A DNA stretch of 64,000 nucleotides, taken from Pseudalkalibacillus sp052246725. Lineage in GTDB: Bacteria; Bacillota; Bacilli; Bacillales; Fictibacillaceae. The stretch lies in the NCBI GenBank assembly GCA_052246725.1, contig JBQQCL010000018.1; one strand, written 5' to 3'. A model generated the notes under the pieces. It did not search any database, was not told the DNA's origin, and saw only the letters and a list, made by a program, of their open reading frames with translations. A program made the position numbers and the translations under genes. Below are positions 27,091 to 34,654 of the stretch, one piece after another (the stretch's first letter is position 1; every line of letters starts with the position of its first letter).

Positions 27091-27248
27091 CGGTGCCAGG
27101 CACCGAACAGGAACCCTTGATACAGCTGGATTCTTGAGCGGTGCCAGGCACCGAACGGGAACCCTTGGTACAGCTGGATTCTTGAGCGGTGCCAGGCACC
27201 AAACGGAAACCCTTGGTACAGCTGACTTTTTGAACGGTGCCTGGTACA
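27091..27248. repeat. Family D 48-bp tandem array
   Basis: Units begin at 27091, 27139, 27187 and 27235 (partial), exactly 48 bases apart. Each starts with the palindrome CGGTGCCAGGCACC, then GGGAACCCTTGGTACAGCTG and TTCTTGAG. There are no variable spacers and no cas genes. Confidence 0.92.
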
Positions 27249-27426
27249 GTAGAAGGTTGGTCTACTGATTATAGGGTATGGGGTAAATCGTTGGTACTAT
27301 GATTTTAAGAATAGGACCTATTTAACATTTATATCTATTGCTTGATTGTTTTCATTAAGAAATTCCTCGAAAATTGTAATTGAAAGAAAAATTAGTCAAT
27401 TACTTTATTTTGGGGAGGCAACACGT

Positions 27427-28764
27427 ATGAAGAGACTCAGTTCAATTATTCTAAGCACAGCTTTGATTATTGGATTGTTTTTTGCAGCTCAATCCAATCA
27501 TCAGGCGCAGGCGTCTTCGATCGAGATTGATGATGCTCTTACTAATGTGCTGAGTGCAGCGGGTAACCAGTTCATCGTCGAAGCGGTTATTACGTATGAC
27601 ACTATGCCGTCAGCTGATGAAATTGAAGAACTTGAAGGTTTCGGGCTGACAACGAAAACGTTTAAGAATCTGCCGATGGTGGCGATCCAGGGGACTAAAT
27701 TGGAAGTAGATTCATTATTGTCAGCTGGAATCAATGCACTTTCAATCTTTTATGATAAAAATTTGGAGTATAAACTTCGTGATAGTCGCCAATTGATTGG
27801 TGCTGAGCAGGTATGGAATGATTTGGGGTATACCGGCGAGGGAACAACAGTCGCTGTCATCGATAGTGGAATAGACGCAACACACCCTGATCTTCCTCTA
27901 GGGGACAAGGTCGTCCAAAACGTAAAATTCTTAGTAGGGAATAGCTTGTTTTCTGACGGGTCTGAGTCACTTTACTTAGAAAATGTTCCGAATACTGATA
28001 CATCTTCTGGTCATGGAACCCACGTTGCAGGTACGATTGCAGGGAATGGTACATCAAGTGATGGTCTATATACAGGCGTTGCTCCTGACGCGAAGCTTGT
28101 CGGACTTGGTACTGGGGAAGCGATCAGTGTACTCTGGGCGCTTGAAGCTTTTGATTATGTATTGGAAAACCAGGATGAATACGGGATTGATGTCATCAGC
28201 AATAGCTGGGGCACAACAGGGGAATATTCTCCGAATGATCCGATTAATGTAGCGAGTAAGGCAGCCTATGATGCTGGAATGGTTGTGGCTTTTGCAGCTG
28301 GAAACGAAGGACCAGATAACGATACACTTAATCCATATTCTGCAGCACCTTGGGTCATCTCAGTAGCTGCAGGAACAAAGGACAAACAATTAGCTGATTT
28401 TTCTTCAAGAGGGATTCCAGGGGATGAGCTCATCCACCCAGATATCACGGCACCAGGTGTAGATATTGTTGCAGCGAAATCATCTACAGGATTAGTGATG
28501 AACCTACTTGGTACAACGACAGACATCACGTATATCGATCCAGCACACCTTCCATATTACACCACAGCAAGCGGCACAAGCATGGCAACGCCTCATATCT
28601 CTGGAGTTGCAGCATTGATGCTTGAAGCAAACCCGGATTTAACGCCGGATGAGGTATTCGACGCAATGGTCAATACCGCTGATCCAATGGCAGGTTACGA
28701 ACTTCATGAAGTTGGTGCAGGTTACGTAAACGCATATGAAGCTGTTCATACCGTTGCAAAATAA
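27427..28764 (+). CDS. Secreted subtilisin-like serine protease (S8)
   Basis: The 445-residue preproprotein has a signal peptide (about 1-29, ending near QAQA), an inhibitor-like propeptide (about 40-110) and an S8 catalytic domain. The triad is visible: Asp in VAVIDSGID, His in SGHGTHVAGT and Ser in SGTSMATPHIS; the oxyanion Asn is in AFAAGNEG. It is expected to be exported and to mature by self-cleavage. The ATG at 27427 was chosen for GGGGAGG upstream; the longer frame from 27346 would put 27 polar residues before the signal. It is monocistronic, behind a long repeat-filled region. Confidence 0.9.
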   Translation: MKRLSSIILSTALIIGLFFAAQSNHQAQASSIEIDDALTNVLSAAGNQFIVEAVITYDTMPSADEIEELEGFGLTTKTFKNLPMVAIQGTKLEVDSLLSAGINALSIFYDKNLEYKLRDSRQLIGAEQVWNDLGYTGEGTTVAVIDSGIDATHPDLPLGDKVVQNVKFLVGNSLFSDGSESLYLENVPNTDTSSGHGTHVAGTIAGNGTSSDGLYTGVAPDAKLVGLGTGEAISVLWALEAFDYVLENQDEYGIDVISNSWGTTGEYSPNDPINVASKAAYDAGMVVAFAAGNEGPDNDTLNPYSAAPWVISVAAGTKDKQLADFSSRGIPGDELIHPDITAPGVDIVAAKSSTGLVMNLLGTTTDITYIDPAHLPYYTTASGTSMATPHISGVAALMLEANPDLTPDEVFDAMVNTADPMAGYELHEVGAGYVNAYEAVHTVAK

Positions 28765-28781
28765 AATTGTAAAACTCACTT

Positions 28782-28809
28782 GAGAGGAGGCTTAGGCCTT
28801 CTCTTTTTT
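28782..28809 (+). terminator. Terminator after the subtilase gene
   Basis: GAGAGGAGGC and GGCCTTCTC form an imperfect stem followed by TTTTTT. Confidence 0.7.
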
Positions 28810-29200
28810 GCTGTTTTCTAAAGGCTCTTTTCTAAAAGATGGTTGCTTTTGAGTCATTTTAAAAAACTCACCTCGTGCAAGTTGATTGGAGAGCAAGGTG
28901 CGAGACTCCTCGAAAATGAAAATCGCATTTTCTTCGTGCGATGTAACGCTGCCGAAGCTTTCCTTGTCCTGCGGAATCAGGGGACAGGTGAGACCATTCA
29001 CTGTCGCAAGGCGACGAGTGGGCTCACCGCACGCCCCGTGGAAAGCGAGCATCCTGGAGCGGAAATCAACGACTTTTAAAGAAAACTTGGCGAGACCAAG
29101 CCTTTTGTAGGTCGAGCCTTAGTTGCCCTTATACTGAAGAAAGTATTTTATACTTTCTTTAAGTGCAACAGCAACAACGTTTGCGAAAACAGCCTTTCTA
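28806..29200. repeat. Family A repeat element
   Basis: Blocks in order: AAACTCACCTCGTGCAAGTTG, GGAGAGCAAGGTGCGAGACTCC, GTCGCAAGGCGACGAGTGGGC, CGCACGCCCCGTGGAAAGCG, GAGCGGAAATCAACGACTTT, AACTTGGCGAGACCAAGCC, and the terminal hairpin region AAGAAAGTATTTTATACTTTC. The same blocks occur at 35668-36176 and, reversed, at 62190-62662. Short frames inside it are not genes. The remainder up to 29438 is AT-rich with no feature I can name. Confidence 0.85.
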
Positions 29201-29438
29201 AAAGTTATTGTTAATGGAAGGTTCTTACGGAAGGTGCTAAGTGGAAATATACGAGACTCCAACGGTACAACAAACTAAGCGAGCCCCCCGTAAATACAAT
29301 AAGGATTCCCATCTAACAAAATAAGGAAAACAGTAGTGCTAAATAGCCATTTGTTACTTTCAACCACTAACACCCGACATAATTTGCAATTTTTAATAGA
29401 AAAGTATTAATAGTGGAAATTGAAAGGGGGTGAAGTAC

Positions 29439-30284
29439 GTGCGAATTCAAACCCTGATTGTTAAAGGGCTTATTGCGGGAGCATGTCTGTTGGTTCCATC
29501 TGAAGTTCTGGCGAACGACAATGGAAAACCAGATGAATTACCTGACCCTCCAGCAGAGGCAGATAATTCAGCAGAAGAACGGAAAAATGAAAACGCTTTA
29601 ATAAACGCTGATAATAATCGACAAAATGAAAATGCAGATCGTAATGGAAATCAGGAGTTACCTGAACAAGCCAAAGCTGATTTAAAAAATGTCGATCAGC
29701 CTCAAGAAAAAGAGAAACCGGTGCATGTGAAAAACGATGCTAAAGATAAGTCAGTAAATGGGAACGGTGTTTCAAAGATAAAGAAAGAAACGAATAAACC
29801 AAGCCAGGACACTGATCAATCCGGACCCTCAGTACATAATGACCGTGGTGAAGACCTTAACCCTTTAAAAGATGCACCTTCTTCTGAAATAAAACAGAAG
29901 ACAGATGGACAAAATCCACTAAAAGAGAAGCTGAATTTCAGTAACAATTCTACTGATGACAAACAAACAATTGCAGTTAGAGATGCAGCAAAATCCAAAT
30001 CCAATCAGCAGCCATTGCCACAAGATGAAAGTCCAGCTGATGCTCCGTTTGTGTTACCTTCACAAACCGGATATCAACTATCCAAACAAAATCAACATAA
30101 GGATGGATCTTCTAACACATCAGGAAATGGTTCTCTTTTCTATGCTTTATCTTTTTCAGGGACAGGTCCATTGGTCACACTTGATCGTGATTTCTTAGCT
30201 GAACATCGCAGAGAACATAATCAGTGGATCAATGCACCGCCTTCACCACCGCCAAAATCTGACCTTCTTCCTCATGCTGTTTGA
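29439..30284 (+). CDS. Secreted Asn/Lys/Asp-rich low-complexity protein
   Basis: The 281-residue product has a signal peptide (about 1-24, cleavage after VLA) and a mature part of hydrophilic low complexity rich in Asn, Asp, Glu, Lys and Pro. The end is more ordered and slightly hydrophobic (GSLFYALSFSGTGPLVTLD), followed by a proline run (APPSPPPKSD). No cell-wall sorting signal or membrane anchor is seen. I do not recognise the family. The GTG at 29439 is preferred because AAAGGGGG is upstream at good spacing; the GTG three codons earlier overlaps it. The next gene, 48 bases on, is another secreted low-complexity protein. Confidence 0.65.
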   Translation: MRIQTLIVKGLIAGACLLVPSEVLANDNGKPDELPDPPAEADNSAEERKNENALINADNNRQNENADRNGNQELPEQAKADLKNVDQPQEKEKPVHVKNDAKDKSVNGNGVSKIKKETNKPSQDTDQSGPSVHNDRGEDLNPLKDAPSSEIKQKTDGQNPLKEKLNFSNNSTDDKQTIAVRDAAKSKSNQQPLPQDESPADAPFVLPSQTGYQLSKQNQHKDGSSNTSGNGSLFYALSFSGTGPLVTLDRDFLAEHRREHNQWINAPPSPPPKSDLLPHAV

Positions 30285-30332
30285 TAATCGAACGATAAAA
30301 CTAATAATGAGAAGAAGAAGGAGAGATTTTTA

Positions 30333-31372
30333 ATGGTACGAGTTAACGGAAAAATGGTAGTCAAATCTCTAGTATTTGCAGGAGCACTTGCATTTGGAAC
30401 TTTTGTAGGTATTGATTCTGTTGAAGCAGCGGGTAATGGGAAAAAAGCTGAGGTAAAAGTCCAAGCTTTAGATGACGAAGTAAGAGCAGAATCTAAAACG
30501 AAAGCTAAGAATAATCCATCTGCTGAAAACAAAGCTGAATCTCAAGGACACGTCAATGCCAGTGAAAAAGCAAAAGAAAATGCAGCATCTAATTCTGCTG
30601 TACAAGCTGGTTCTGAAACAGACGCAGATACTGATGTAGAAACACCTGAAGAAGACGTGACAGTAGAAGAGCCAACTGATTCTGATGTGAAAACAGAAGA
30701 AACTGATGTAGAAGATGCAGACAAAGATGAAGAAATGGAAGAGCCGAAAGAAGAGAAGGTCAACCCTTCTGCAGAAAATAAAGCGAATTCCAGTGCATAT
30801 CATGCAAGTGATGTAGCAAAAGAAAACGCAGCTGAGAACTCTGCCGTTCATCTTTCAGTTGCACCAGAAACTGAAGAAGACGCAAACTCTGAAGAAGAAA
30901 CAACTGTCGAAACAGATGTCGAAGCTAAGACTGAAGAAGACGAAGATGCAGAAGAAGAAACAGATGCGGATGAAGATTCTAATGTAGATGCTGACGAAGA
31001 AGCAAAAGAAGAAGATGCAGCAACTGACGAAGATGTAGACACAGAAGAAGACAGTGAAAAAGAAGAAGACAGTGAAACAGAAGAAGCTGATGACACTGAA
31101 GAAGTTAACGTTTCTGCTGAAAACAAAGCAAATGCACAAGGGCATGTGAACGCTAGTGATACTGCAAAAGAACATGCTGCTGAAGGATCTGCAGTTCTTG
31201 CTGGTACTACTGAAGACACCACTTCTCAAACAGATGAAGAACCTACCGAAGAAACAGACGTAGAAGAAGACGAAGAAATGACTGAAGAACAAGTGTAGAA
31301 ACAGATGTTGAAGCTAATCTTGACACAAAAGCTACAACAGAAACTGAAACTCAAACAATCGTACTACCATAA
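30333..31372 (+). CDS. Secreted acidic repeat protein, frameshifted near its 3' end
   Basis: The uninterrupted frame runs 30333-31298 (321 residues): signal peptide (about 1-33, VEAA), then an extremely acidic protein with three copies of a roughly 30-residue repeat (core SAENKA-x5-7-HxNAS/HAS-x2-AKExAA-x2-SAV) separated by Asp/Glu/Thr/Val-rich spacers. The stop TAG at 31296 comes early. In the neighbouring frame the same composition continues (SVETDVEANLDTKATTE) to a TAA at 31370-31372, just before a terminator. I infer a one-base deletion or programmed/phase-variable shift. AAGGAGAG precedes the ATG. The function is unknown; an extracellular or envelope calcium-binding role is only speculation. 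Confidence 0.62.
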
Positions 31373-31384
31373 CGTTATACTTAG

Positions 31385-31412
31385 GAAGACCGGGATCCCT
31401 CCCGGTCTTTTC
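31385..31412 (+). terminator. Terminator after the acidic repeat protein
   Basis: AAGACCGGGA pairs with TCCCGGTCTT with a minimal loop, followed by TTTC. The next 90 bases contain three copies of TACGGC-type words and no gene. Confidence 0.88.
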
Positions 31413-31502
31413 TATGTATACGGCCAAAATCATGTTTTTTTACGGCTGAATGGGCATTTATACGGCCAGGACGGTCCATGTATCGGTCCAAATGACAAAA
31501 TC

Positions 31503-31889
31503 CTACAGAAAACGACACTGAAAACTACCTTTTTGGTTCAACTTATCAATTAAAGGTACGGTGTATGAATCGAATTTTTCGTGGTCATTTATCGGAACCC
31601 ACTGTATATCAACTAAATCAGCATTATCAGGATTACTTGTATCGAGTTTGAGAGTTCCCCCTATGATTGTTGCTACAAAGGTATACTTACTCGCATTTTT
31701 AAATAGAAGCCTTTCAATTTTCACTTCATATCCCGTTTCTTCCCTAACCTCGCGTATACACGCCTCTTCAGGAGTTTCACCACGTTCAATACCGCCTCCA
31801 GGAAAGTTCCATACAAGTTCACCTCTCTGAACCCACTGTTTAACCATTAAAATTTTATCATTAGACATAACAACCGCTTGCGAAAGCAA
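31503..31889 (-). CDS. Nudix hydrolase
   Basis: A 128-residue cytoplasmic hydrolase of nucleoside-diphosphate-linked compounds. The Nudix box is complete: GGGIERGETPEEACIREV followed by REETGYEV, with the metal-binding Glu pairs in place. The residues before it (WNFPGGG) are typical of MutT/ADP-ribose pyrophosphatase-like members. The substrate cannot be predicted. The start is a TTG at 31889 with AAAAGGGGG seven bases upstream. A single gene, convergent with the acidic repeat protein. Confidence 0.83.
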   Translation of the reverse strand: MLSQAVVMSNDKILMVKQWVQRGELVWNFPGGGIERGETPEEACIREVREETGYEVKIERLLFKNASKYTFVATIIGGTLKLDTSNPDNADLVDIQWVPINDHEKFDSYTVPLIDKLNQKGSFQCRFL

Positions 31890-32094
31890 AGCAATCCCCC
31901 TTTTATCCTACATGAACGGAGTCCTAACTATTGACATGAATATGACAATCACAGCTTTAAATTAACTATAGAGTAAAAAGGAGGTCCCAGCAATTTTAGC
32001 AAAAAGGAACTATGGTATCGGTCATTTAAGGAGGAACTCAGTCTCATTCCAATTATCCTATAAATACCAACATTCTGAATTTTCTTTAATTATA

Positions 32095-32123
32095 TTGACA
32101 GCGGTTACGTCTTTGCCTACGAT
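32095..32123 (+). promoter_or_regulatory. Sigma-A promoter of cstA
   Basis: TTGACA, 17 bases, TACGAT; the start codon is 30 bases downstream. The rest of the 31890-32094 gap has no recognised feature. Confidence 0.68.
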
Positions 32124-32153
32124 AGTAGTAATGAGACAAGGGAGGGGTAGGTA

Positions 32154-33896
32154 ATGAGTAGTTTGCTTTTAGCAGTAATTGGAATATCGATTTTTTTACT
32201 AGGCTATCGTTATTATGCAAAATTCATAGCTGAAAAGATTTACAAGCTTGACGAAAATTTTGTGACTCCAGCACATAAATACAAAGATGGGGTCGACTTT
32301 GTTCCTACAAATCGATTTGTATTGTGGGGACACCATTACAGCTCAGTAGCAGGAGCGGCACCGATTGTCGGGCCGGCAATTGCCGTTTATTGGGGCTGGC
32401 TCCCAGCAGTGATATGGGTCATTCTAGGAACCGTATTTGCAGCCGGTGTGCATGATTTCGGAGCACTCGTATTATCTGTCCGTAACAAAGGTCAATCTGT
32501 TGGTACCATTGCAAACAAATTGATCGGTCATCGAGCGAAGATTTTGTTCTTATTCATCATCTTGATTCTCGTATTAATGGTTAACGCAGTGTTTGCATGG
32601 GTCATTGCCAACCTATTTGTTAAATTTCCTGCATCCGTTCTATCAATCTTCATTCAGATTCCATTAGCGATCTGGATTGGGTATGCAGTTTATAAAAAAA
32701 GTCGGAGTATGTTGCTGCCATCCATCGTCGCACTTGCATTCATGTATGGGGCCGCTGTACTCGCTTCTCAATTCGATGTTCTTCAAATCGACCTTGTTAA
32801 ATGGTTCGGTGGAGAAGGGAATACGGTGATGTTCGGATTGAATGGCGTCTCGATGGCGTTCTTCGTCTGGATTATTGTATTGATGGTTTATGTGTATATC
32901 GCTTCTACTTTACCTGTATGGAAGCTATTGCAGCCAAGGGATTATATCAACTCTCATCAACTTGTACTTGGTTTGGTTATCCTTTATTTGGGAGTACTCT
33001 TCACAAACCCTGAAATCACTGCACCAGCGGTAAATTCAGGCGCTGATATATCGATGTGGCCGCTCTTATTCATTACGATTGCCTGTGGAGCCATTTCAGG
33101 TTTCCATGGTCTAGTCGCATCTGGAACTTCCTCCAAACAACTTGATAAGGAATCAGATGCTAAATTCGTAGGTTATCTTGGGGCTGTCGGGGAAGGGATG
33201 CTTGCGTTACTTGCAATCATCGCTGTAACGACGTTCTTTGCAACTGGAGCTGATTTCTCAGCAGCGTATAACAGTTTTGCTGCTGCAAGTGCAGGAGGTC
33301 TTGGGAACTTTATCGGCGGTGCAGGAGTCTTAGCATCTGGTGTTGGAATCCCAGCTAATATTGCATCAACGATCGTAGCGGTTATTGTCATCAGTTTTGC
33401 GGCTACATCACTTGATACATCTGTTCGTTTGATGCGTTATATCATTGCTGAGCTTGGAACGGAGTACAAGCTTCCAGCATTGACGAAGGCACATGTTGCA
33501 ACATCGATCGCAGTTGGTACAAGTGCAATGCTTGTGCTTCTTCCAGAAGGGCCGAATGGATTCGGATCTGGTGGATACTTGCTTTGGCCGTTATTCGGTA
33601 CATCCAACCAGCTATTAGCAGGAATCAGTTTGTTGCTTGTGTCCATCTGGTTGAAAAAGCAAGGACGGAACTTCATGCCAACATTCATTCCGATGGTGTT
33701 CGTCCTCGTTATGACTGTCTGGGCCATGGGTAAACAGGTCATATTTGAATGGTCTGGAGCTGGTGCGGCAGATACAAATGTTTTATTGTTCATCTTCGGG
33801 GCATTGATCCTTGGATTCGCTCTATGGATCATTGTAGAAGCTTTCCAAGTCTTGAGTAAAAAACAAGATCCATCCGATATGGATAAAACGGCTTGA
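32154..33896 (+). CDS. cstA: CstA family carbon-starvation transporter
   Basis: Polytopic membrane transporter of 580 residues with about 16 hydrophobic segments. Hallmarks include the N-terminal GYRYYAKFIAEKIY, HHYSSVAGAAPIVGPAIA, the SGFHGLVASGTSSKQL loop and TSLDTSVRLMRYI. The family imports pyruvate or peptides; CstA/YjiY-type proteins of enterobacteria and CstA-like peptide transporters are the studied members. GGGAGGGG precedes the ATG. It leads a cluster with a thioredoxin-like small protein, a CC-ending protein and an ArsA-type ATPase, from which it is separated by a weak terminator-like hairpin. Confidence 0.92.
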   Translation: MSSLLLAVIGISIFLLGYRYYAKFIAEKIYKLDENFVTPAHKYKDGVDFVPTNRFVLWGHHYSSVAGAAPIVGPAIAVYWGWLPAVIWVILGTVFAAGVHDFGALVLSVRNKGQSVGTIANKLIGHRAKILFLFIILILVLMVNAVFAWVIANLFVKFPASVLSIFIQIPLAIWIGYAVYKKSRSMLLPSIVALAFMYGAAVLASQFDVLQIDLVKWFGGEGNTVMFGLNGVSMAFFVWIIVLMVYVYIASTLPVWKLLQPRDYINSHQLVLGLVILYLGVLFTNPEITAPAVNSGADISMWPLLFITIACGAISGFHGLVASGTSSKQLDKESDAKFVGYLGAVGEGMLALLAIIAVTTFFATGADFSAAYNSFAAASAGGLGNFIGGAGVLASGVGIPANIASTIVAVIVISFAATSLDTSVRLMRYIIAELGTEYKLPALTKAHVATSIAVGTSAMLVLLPEGPNGFGSGGYLLWPLFGTSNQLLAGISLLLVSIWLKKQGRNFMPTFIPMVFVLVMTVWAMGKQVIFEWSGAGAADTNVLLFIFGALILGFALWIIVEAFQVLSKKQDPSDMDKTA

Positions 33897-33912
33897 TAAA
33901 TTGATGGCTTGA

Positions 33913-33939
33913 GGGGGGGCGGGAAACTGCTCCCCTTTT
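33913..33939 (+). terminator. Weak terminator or attenuator after cstA
   Basis: GGGGGGC pairs with GCTCCCC (one G-U), 8-base loop, followed by only four T. It probably lowers, without abolishing, read-through into the next three genes. Confidence 0.5.
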
Positions 33940-33962
33940 GAATGAAGTGAAAAGGGTGATCA

Positions 33963-34370
33963 ATGATGAAACACGAAATCCTTGTCATACGTGTCTTGCC
34001 TGAGATTGGCGGAGGATGATGCGGAGGTGTCTCTGGTGACGGGTTCATCAGTATGTCAGATCAGTTTCAAGATGATCGGAAAGAGATGCAAGAAATCGGT
34101 GTATTGTATCAGCAAATTGTAAAAGAATATGGGGACCAGGTGGACCTTGTTTATGCAGATCCACGAAATCTGATTTCCATTGTCGTTTATATGTTTGGTC
34201 AGGTTCGACATGGTAAAATAGGATTACTTGATGTTTTTAAGAATCTTTTTTGGAGAGCCCGTCGTGGTGCGGTTTTCATGAACGGACGGTGGATTAATGA
34301 ACCAGCACTGTCGGACAATGAACTATTAAAACGGATACAACAAGAAATGAACGAGCGGGGTGACGGATGA
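33963..34370 (+). CDS. Small thioredoxin-fold-like protein with in-frame TGA (selenocysteine candidate)
   Basis: The only good ribosome site (AAAAGGGTG) belongs to ATG 33963. From there the frame reads KHEILVIRVLPEIGGG, TGA (34017-34019, codon 19), then CGGVSGDGFIS and straight into the frame that starts with ATG at 34053 and ends at 34370. ATG 34053 has no ribosome site of its own. The whole would be 135 residues: beta strand, GGG-X-C-GG active-site-like turn, helix, strand VDLVYADPR, helix, and RRGAVFMNGRWI, an order that resembles a thioredoxin or ArsD fold. Recoding of TGA as selenocysteine, loss of a cysteine codon, or a separate 18-codon leader are all possible. It overlaps the next gene by four bases. 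Confidence 0.6.
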
Positions 34371-34636
34371 TGACTGAAGCGAAGTGGTCTTTTAAAAGAC
34401 TGATCGAATTATATGATGAAATATTAAGTCATAATCATAAGACAGAGATCAAGCGGGAGCTTCGTGATGAGGATGATCTGTTTTTATTGTTATGCTTTTC
34501 CGAATTGCTCGGAATTCCGAATCCAGTTTCCTATTATACACTTGAACTGTATCCATCGATTCTGGAGAAGTTTCATGATTGGCATCTACGAATGGGAATG
34601 GAAAAGTCACCACTGGAAGGAATTCGTTGTTGTTGA
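34367..34636 (+). CDS. Cory-CC-star-type small protein
   Basis: An 89-residue protein ending in RCC directly before the stop. It contains the conserved core EDDLFLLLCFSELLGIPNP, YYTLELYPSILEKFHDWH and RMGMEKSPLEGIRCC. This is the pattern that gave the cory-CC-star family its name: a vicinal Cys pair at the very C-terminus. The family is known to lie beside CstA and ArsA-like ATPase genes, as here. Biochemical function is unknown; the exposed Cys pair suggests binding of a metal or metalloid, or thiol exchange (inference). The start overlaps the stop of the previous gene (ATGA) and two tandem TGA codons end it. Confidence 0.82.
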   Translation: MMTEAKWSFKRLIELYDEILSHNHKTEIKRELRDEDDLFLLLCFSELLGIPNPVSYYTLELYPSILEKFHDWHLRMGMEKSPLEGIRCC

Positions 34637-34654
34637 TGAGAGGTTGTGTGGCGT

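Noticed and set aside
27091..27248. Possible CRISPR array
   Set aside because: Regular 48-bp period but the entire unit is conserved; no variable spacers, no leader and no cas genes nearby.
30468..31292. Phe/Cys- or Ser-rich minus-strand frames opposite the acidic repeat protein
   Set aside because: They arise from the complement of GAA/GAT-rich codons; no promoter or ribosome site.
33437..34048. 203-codon frame on the minus strand opposite cstA
   Set aside because: Shadow of the hydrophobic cstA coding sequence; no ribosome site, and it would overlap a well-supported gene completely.
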